Positions 60,632 through 64,000 of a stretch of 64,000 nucleotides of DNA are shown piece by piece. The stretch comes from Streptomyces erythrochromogenes (GTDB taxonomy: Bacteria > Actinomycetota > Actinomycetes > Streptomycetales > Streptomycetaceae). The position numbers and the translations under genes were made by a program. The stretch covers positions 7,475,501 through 7,539,500 of the forward strand of contig NZ_CP108036.1 in NCBI RefSeq assembly GCF_036170895.1. Direction: 5' to 3'. Numbering within the stretch: the first letter of the stretch is position 1; each line of letters opens with the position of its first letter. The notes beneath the pieces were generated by a model, which did not search any database, had not been told where the DNA came from, and worked only from the letters and a program-made list of their open reading frames with translations.

Positions 60632-61452
60632 ATGACCACGGCCATCAAGCCCGAGCAGCCCAGCGTGGTGACGGGGCCGAAGGACGGCATGCCGTCCATG
60701 CTGGCTTACCTGACCCGGGTGCTGAAGGTGCCCACGATCGGCGCGACCTGGGAAGAGCTCGCTGAGCAGGCCCTCGACCAGAATGGTCCCACGAGGAGTA
60801 TCTGGCCGCCCTGCTGCAGCGGCAGGTCGCCGACCGCGAATCTAAGGGCACCATGATGCGGATCCGCACCGCCCACTTTCCGCAGGTCAAAACACTGGAG
60901 GACTTCAACCTCGACCACCTGCCATCGCTGCGGCGCGACGTCCTTGCCCACCTTGCGACCGGCACGTTCGTCGCGAAGGCCGAGAACGTGATCCTGCTGG
61001 GGCCGCCCGGCATCGGGAAGACCCACTTGGCCATCGGCCTCGGGGTCAAGGCCACCCAGGCCGGCTACTCGGTCCTGTTCGACACCGCCAGCAACTGGAT
61101 CGCCCGCCTCGCAACAGCCCACCAGGCCGGCCGCCTGGAGGCCGCGCTGAAGAAGATCCGCCGCTACAAGTTGATCATTATCGACGAGGTCGGCTACATC
61201 CCGTTCGACCAGGACGCGGCGAACCTGTTCTTCCAGCTCATCGCGTCGCGCTACGAGCAGGGCTCTGTGATGGTCACCTCGAATCTCCCCTTCGGTCGGT
61301 GGGGAGAGACCTTCTCGGATGACGTTGTGGCCGCCGCGATGATCGACCGCTTGGTCCACCATGCCGAGGTCCTCACGCTGACCGGGGACTCCTACCGCAC
61401 CCGCCAACGACGCGAACTGCTGAACAAGGAAAACGGCGCTGGACGCCGGTAA
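60632..61452 (+). pseudogene. istB: istB, IS21 AAA+ helper protein, one frameshift
   Basis: The start MTTAIKPEQPSVVTGPKDGM and LKVPTIGATWEELAEQALDQ is followed by a one-base deletion near 60785 (normal ...ENWSHEEYLAALL...). After it: QRQVADRESKGTMMRIRTAH, Walker A VILLGPPGIGKTHLAIGLG, Walker B KLIIIDEVGYIPFD, sensor TSNLPFGRWGETF and the arginine-finger region to LNKENGAGRR. All AAA+ motifs are intact downstream of the shift, so an in-frame start at ATG 60853 could give a shortened protein of 199 residues. Confidence 0.85.
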
Positions 61453-61453
61453 T

Positions 61454-61900
61454 TCACAGCGCCCACCAGCAATACAACCGCTGACCGGAGGCCTGAGCGC
61501 GCTGAGCCAGTCCAACCAGGCCCTTCAGGACATCCGCCGCGGACTCAACGCTGATCCGAATCTGCCGGAGCTCGTCGGTCTTCGACCACGGCTCAGCAAA
61601 GCGAGCAAGATCGTCGTCCCCCGCCGTGACGAGGGCATCGAACAGGATGTCCGACAAGCTGACCACAAAGGGCGGGCCGTCCTCCGGCGATGACAGCAGC
61701 TGCCCGGACCGTGGGCGCTCGCTGGCCTCCTCATAGCTGCAGCCCGTCATGATGGCCTCGAGCTGGGCAATCGCGACGACCGGGTCGATGTTCTTGAGGA
61801 GGAACACGTCGAACCCTGCTCGACCCGGTCCTCCCGAAGATTGCAGGACCGCGACGGCAGCCTGGTCGTCAGCAGCGGAGAAGTAGTCGCACAGAGTCAT
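61454..61900 (-). CDS. Passenger gene of the IS21 element; hypothetical protein
   Basis: 148 residues from ATG 61900, ending 2 bases from the convergent istB stop. Sequence landmarks: MTLCDYFSAADDQAAVAVLQ, GFDVFLLKNIDPVVAIAQLE, AIMTGCSYEEASERPRSGQL, FVVSLSDILFDALVTAGDDD and FAEPWSKTDELRQIRISVES. The same architecture (D-Y-F-x-A-A-D-D start, LKGVDP-type core, PWSxTEELR) occurs in a common Streptomyces hypothetical family that I know only by resemblance; its function is unknown. It is not a known IS21 component. It lies wholly within the target duplication boundaries. Confidence 0.8.
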   Translation of the reverse strand: MTLCDYFSAADDQAAVAVLQSSGGPGRAGFDVFLLKNIDPVVAIAQLEAIMTGCSYEEASERPRSGQLLSSPEDGPPFVVSLSDILFDALVTAGDDDLARFAEPWSKTDELRQIRISVESAADVLKGLVGLAQRAQASGQRLYCWWAL

Positions 61901-62024
61901 GCCGCTGATTCTGGCATCCACCGCTGACAGCCTGCCGAGGTGAGCAGGGCACTCGGCGACCAACAACATGGGGGTCAGTTTTCAGAGACTCGCCTGGGGT
62001 CAGATTTCAGGGAGCGTTGACATC

Positions 62025-62324
62025 CCGGCCTCACCGAGCCCAGTCCAGTCCGAGGGTGGCCAGTATTCTTGTCCATGAGCGGTCTTTGTGATCAGTGGCT
62101 GGTGTGGTGGCCTGGGCTGATCAGTTGCCCTGTGGTTGTCCTGGGGTGGCGTGGGTGCGGTGTGTGGGCAGCCTGAGTGGGTGTCTGGTCTGCGGTTTGT
62201 CAGGCAGGCAGCTGGGTGATCAGGCAGCTTGGGCAGTTGATCAGATTCAGTGATTGCTGGTACGGGGGGTGCTCCGCGCTACGTGCCCCCCAGGCCTGTC
62301 ACAGGCGGTCAGTAGCCTCTCGTC
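62025..62324 (+). other. G/T-biased non-coding region with TGATCAG repeats
   Basis: 300 bases with no supported gene. From about 62080 to 62280 the plus strand is strikingly rich in G and T and poor in C and A. TGATCAG occurs four times (62089, 62118, 62217, 62238). The end has a GGGGGG-n16-CCCCCC hairpin-like pair (62264-62291). It may hold the promoter of the DUF1963-like gene. Confidence 0.5.
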
Positions 62325-62972
62325 ATGCAGACAGCGCTGATGATCTACGACGGCTCCGCACCGGCCGATTCCGACGTCCCGCGCACCGGGGGCGTGCCGC
62401 TGGCTCCTGCTGGCTTCGCCTGGCCCCTGTGCGGCTGCGGGGGGCCGCTTCAGTTCTTTGCCCATCTCCCCGTCGAGGACTGTGTCCTGTCGGTGTTCCT
62501 GTGCCAGAACGACCCCGGGGCGTGTGAGTTCTGGGACGCGAGTTCCAGCGCGAACAGGGTCTACCTGTTTCCCCGGGAGGAACTGCGGCCGGTAGCCGTA
62601 CCCGAGGCTGGACTGACGCTGCTGCCTGCCACCTCGGCCATCCGCACCCACGTCGTGACGATCGACCCCGAAGAGGCCTGCGACGAAGAAGGGATCGAGC
62701 CCGACGCCTACGACCTGGCCCGCTCGGGATGGAAGCGGGAACCCGAAGAGCGATTCGGGGAGCAGCGCGAAGTGCTCGGGTCACTCGGAGGCAGCCCCTC
62801 CTACCTTGAGGACGACCGCCTGCCCGTGTGTCCCTCCTGCACCGGCACCATGGAGTTCGCGGCACACCTGGAGGAGGGGAGAACCCGGGAGACCGCGATG
62901 AACCTCGGCGGTCAGCTGGGCTACGTCTTCGTCTGCCGCCCTTGTCGCGAGGGAGCCTTCCTCACCGGCTGA
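62325..62972 (+). CDS. DUF1963-like zinc protein
   Basis: 215 residues from ATG 62325. A beta-rich domain with WPLCGCGGPLQFFAHLPVED ... LSVFLCQNDPGACEFWDASS ... NRVYLFP is the DUF1963/YwqG-PDCD2-like pattern, and the C-terminal part has VCPSCTGTMEFAAHLEEG ... LGYVFVCRPCREGAF with two CxxC pairs, a second zinc knuckle. It probably binds zinc in the cytoplasm. Function unknown; DUF1963 genes often occur near polymorphic-toxin loci, as here within 8 kb of the RHS wreck. Confidence 0.8.
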   Translation: MQTALMIYDGSAPADSDVPRTGGVPLAPAGFAWPLCGCGGPLQFFAHLPVEDCVLSVFLCQNDPGACEFWDASSSANRVYLFPREELRPVAVPEAGLTLLPATSAIRTHVVTIDPEEACDEEGIEPDAYDLARSGWKREPEERFGEQREVLGSLGGSPSYLEDDRLPVCPSCTGTMEFAAHLEEGRTRETAMNLGGQLGYVFVCRPCREGAFLTG

Positions 62973-63098
62973 GGGCCACCTGCGAGGGGTACTGACGGTG
63001 ACGCTGTCGCCGGTTCGAGACGCCGCAGAGCGCCCCTGGGGCGGAGGCGGTGCCGGCCGTGTGCGCGGCGCTGCGCCGGAAGTCTCGGCCCTGGTTGA

Positions 63099-63117
63099 GT
63101 CTCCCGTGGGGGGAGAC
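63099..63117 (+). promoter_or_regulatory. MerR-type operator/promoter
   Basis: GTCTCCC (63099-63105), 5-nt spacer, GGGAGAC (63111-63117), a perfect 7-bp inverted repeat 15 bases before the MerR start. This is the usual place for a self-binding MerR site inside an over-long promoter spacer. A TTGAGT (63095-63100) upstream may be the -35 box. Confidence 0.7.
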
Positions 63118-63131
63118 ATCAAGCTGTGGGC

Positions 63132-64000
63132 ATGGACAGCGACACGCTCTATTCCATCGGAGAACTATCCCGCCGGACCGGCCTGACGGTGAAGACCATC
63201 CGGTTCTATTCCGACAAGGGCATCGTCCCGCCAACCGAACGGAGCCCGGCGGGATACCGGCTCTACGGCCTCGACGCACTCGCACGCCTGGACCTGGCCC
63301 GCACACTGCGTGATCTTGGGCTCGACCTGGCGACCGTGCGCAAGGTGCTGGACCGGGAGGCGTCCGTACCGGAAGTCACGGAAGCACACGCCAACGCCTT
63401 GGACGTGCAGATCCAGACTCTCCGCCTGCGCCGGGCAGTACTCCGCGCAATCGCCAGACGCGGCCCCACCACCATGGAGATGGACCTCATGCACCGACTC
63501 GCCACGCTCTCCCAGGCCGAACGACGCCGTCTGGTATCCGGCTTTGTCGACGTCACCTTCAAAGGCCTTCACGCCAACCCGGAGTTCGTGTCCCTGATGC
63601 GAACCTCCATGCCCGAACTCCCCGACGATCCCACGCCCGAACAGGTCGAGGCCTGGGTGGAACTCGCCGGACTCTGCCAGAACGCAGACTTCCGTGTCAC
63701 GATACGCCGCACAGCTGAGGACCAGGCGGAAGAGCCTTCCCCGCAGGACGTCAGCACCCTGCACGACGCTCTCAACCAAGCGATGCGTGAACGAATCGAC
63801 GAAGCGGAATCCTCCGGCCTCCTGCCGGCCTCCGCCGAGGGCGCATCCCTTACAGACTCACTGGGCGGCCTCTACGCCCACGCATTCGAGCGTGCCGGCG
63901 AAAGCGATCTGCGCCGCTGGCTCCTCGCCCGCCTGCAGACAACCGCCGACCCACACGTGGAGCGCTACTGGCAGCTCCTGGCAATGATCAATGGATGGCC
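63132..64000 (+). CDS. MerR-family transcriptional regulator (partial at window end)
   Basis: At least 289 residues from ATG 63132; the frame is still open at 64000. N-terminal MerR helix-turn-helix and wing: YSIGELSRRTGLTVKTIRFYSDKGIVPPTERSPAGYRLYGLDALARLDLARTLRDLGLDLATVRKVLDRE (7-76), followed by the coiled-coil dimer helix. The C-terminal effector domain (about 125-289, SGFVDVTFKGLHANPEF ... QVEAWVELAGLCQNADF) is larger than in metal sensors and like the TipAS/multidrug-type regulators. It probably controls itself through the 63.1-kb palindrome. Confidence 0.92.
   Translation, partial: MDSDTLYSIGELSRRTGLTVKTIRFYSDKGIVPPTERSPAGYRLYGLDALARLDLARTLRDLGLDLATVRKVLDREASVPEVTEAHANALDVQIQTLRLRRAVLRAIARRGPTTMEMDLMHRLATLSQAERRRLVSGFVDVTFKGLHANPEFVSLMRTSMPELPDDPTPEQVEAWVELAGLCQNADFRVTIRRTAEDQAEEPSPQDVSTLHDALNQAMRERIDEAESSGLLPASAEGASLTDSLGGLYAHAFERAGESDLRRWLLARLQTTADPHVERYWQLLAMINGW

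Larger units (their letters stand above)
59307..62024. mobile_element. IS21-family element with passenger gene, 2718 bp
   Basis: Both ends are visible: left TGTCGCTGCTGCGTGAAAAC at 59307 and right (reverse complement) TGTCAACGCTCCCTGAAATC ending at 62024. Each terminal region has two TGACCCC copies (59327, 59352; 62004 and 61977 on the other strand), the repeated binding sites typical of IS21. It is flanked by a 5-bp target duplication TCCCG (59302-59306 and 62025-62029). Inside are istA, istB (both frameshifted) and an opposite-strand passenger gene between istB and the right end. Confidence 0.88.

Noticed and set aside
62025..62324. CRISPR array or attachment site
   Set aside because: TGATCAG copies are only 7 bp, unevenly spaced and without regular spacers; no cas or integrase gene is near.
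1..64000. tRNA, rRNA or tmRNA genes
   Set aside because: No sequence with cloverleaf arms plus T-loop GTTCGA and CCA-type end was found by eye in either strand.

Overview
The window is about 64 kb of very GC-rich actinobacterial DNA with dense third-position G/C, GTG and TTG starts and many short intergenic inverted repeats. Several genes are typical of Streptomyces: a subtilisin-inhibitor (SSI) precursor, a microbial transglutaminase zymogen, WYL regulators beside small stress-type genes, a TerC protein, a GPP34 protein and secreted enzymes. I read it as Streptomyces (or a close Streptomycetaceae relative) chromosome. The last third is rich in broken genes and transposon remains, which suits a chromosome arm, but that is inference. 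No tRNA, rRNA, CRISPR array or complete secondary-metabolite cluster is visible.

Layout. 1-8.4 kb: end of a VOC protein, a Sir2 deacylase, an overlapping ATP-grasp/GNAT pair, the SSI gene, a MacB/FtsX-type ABC exporter, a cyclic-nucleotide-domain protein without a DNA-binding domain, and a long hairpin repeat. 8.6-14 kb: two large secreted proteins (GH5 glycosidase; propeller-FN3-LamG-DNRLRE protein) around a small gene graveyard. 14-31.5 kb: mostly intact regulators and enzymes in divergent pairs with visible operators (WYL/DUF3224, MarR/old yellow enzyme, LysR/phosphatase-like), an S26-like/GNAT fusion, an MFS exporter, an Rnl5-type RNA ligase, TerC, GPP34 and a methyltransferase. 31.8-43.9 kb: I36-like secreted protein, SDRs, AraC/O-methyltransferase, cold-shock protein, a second WYL pair, a TetR/DUF1772 pair, an APH-like protein and membrane proteins. 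44.6-50.9 kb: transglutaminase, a DUF1266 protein, a Gly/Asn-rich secreted protein and a large pentapeptide-repeat membrane protein. 51-62 kb: a decayed zone with IS5-type transposase debris, a shattered RHS toxin gene with an Imm49-like immunity gene, frameshifted genes, and an IS21 element with both ends and a target duplication that carries a passenger gene. 62-64 kb: a DUF1963-like protein and the start of a MerR regulator with a classic operator.

How parts work together. The clearest units are regulator/target pairs with a palindrome between them: WYL-DUF3224 (14.5 kb), WYL-DinB-like (38.1 kb), MarR-OYE (26.1 kb), LysR-phosphatase-like (27.8 kb) and TetR-DUF1772 (39.9 kb). In related species SSI-type inhibitors restrain the protease that activates secreted transglutaminase, so the SSI gene and the transglutaminase gene may belong to one extracellular programme although they lie 41 kb apart.

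The observations I rate highest are the IS21 element with a hypothetical-protein passenger, the pentapeptide protein with a strict 11-residue (6+5) period and a membrane C-terminus, the RHS/Imm49 wreck, the transglutaminase, and a truncated copy of the methyltransferase leader 12 kb from the intact gene. I found no clearly new multi-gene system. Many indels cluster between 54 and 61 kb, so sequencing error there should be excluded before calling all of these genes dead.
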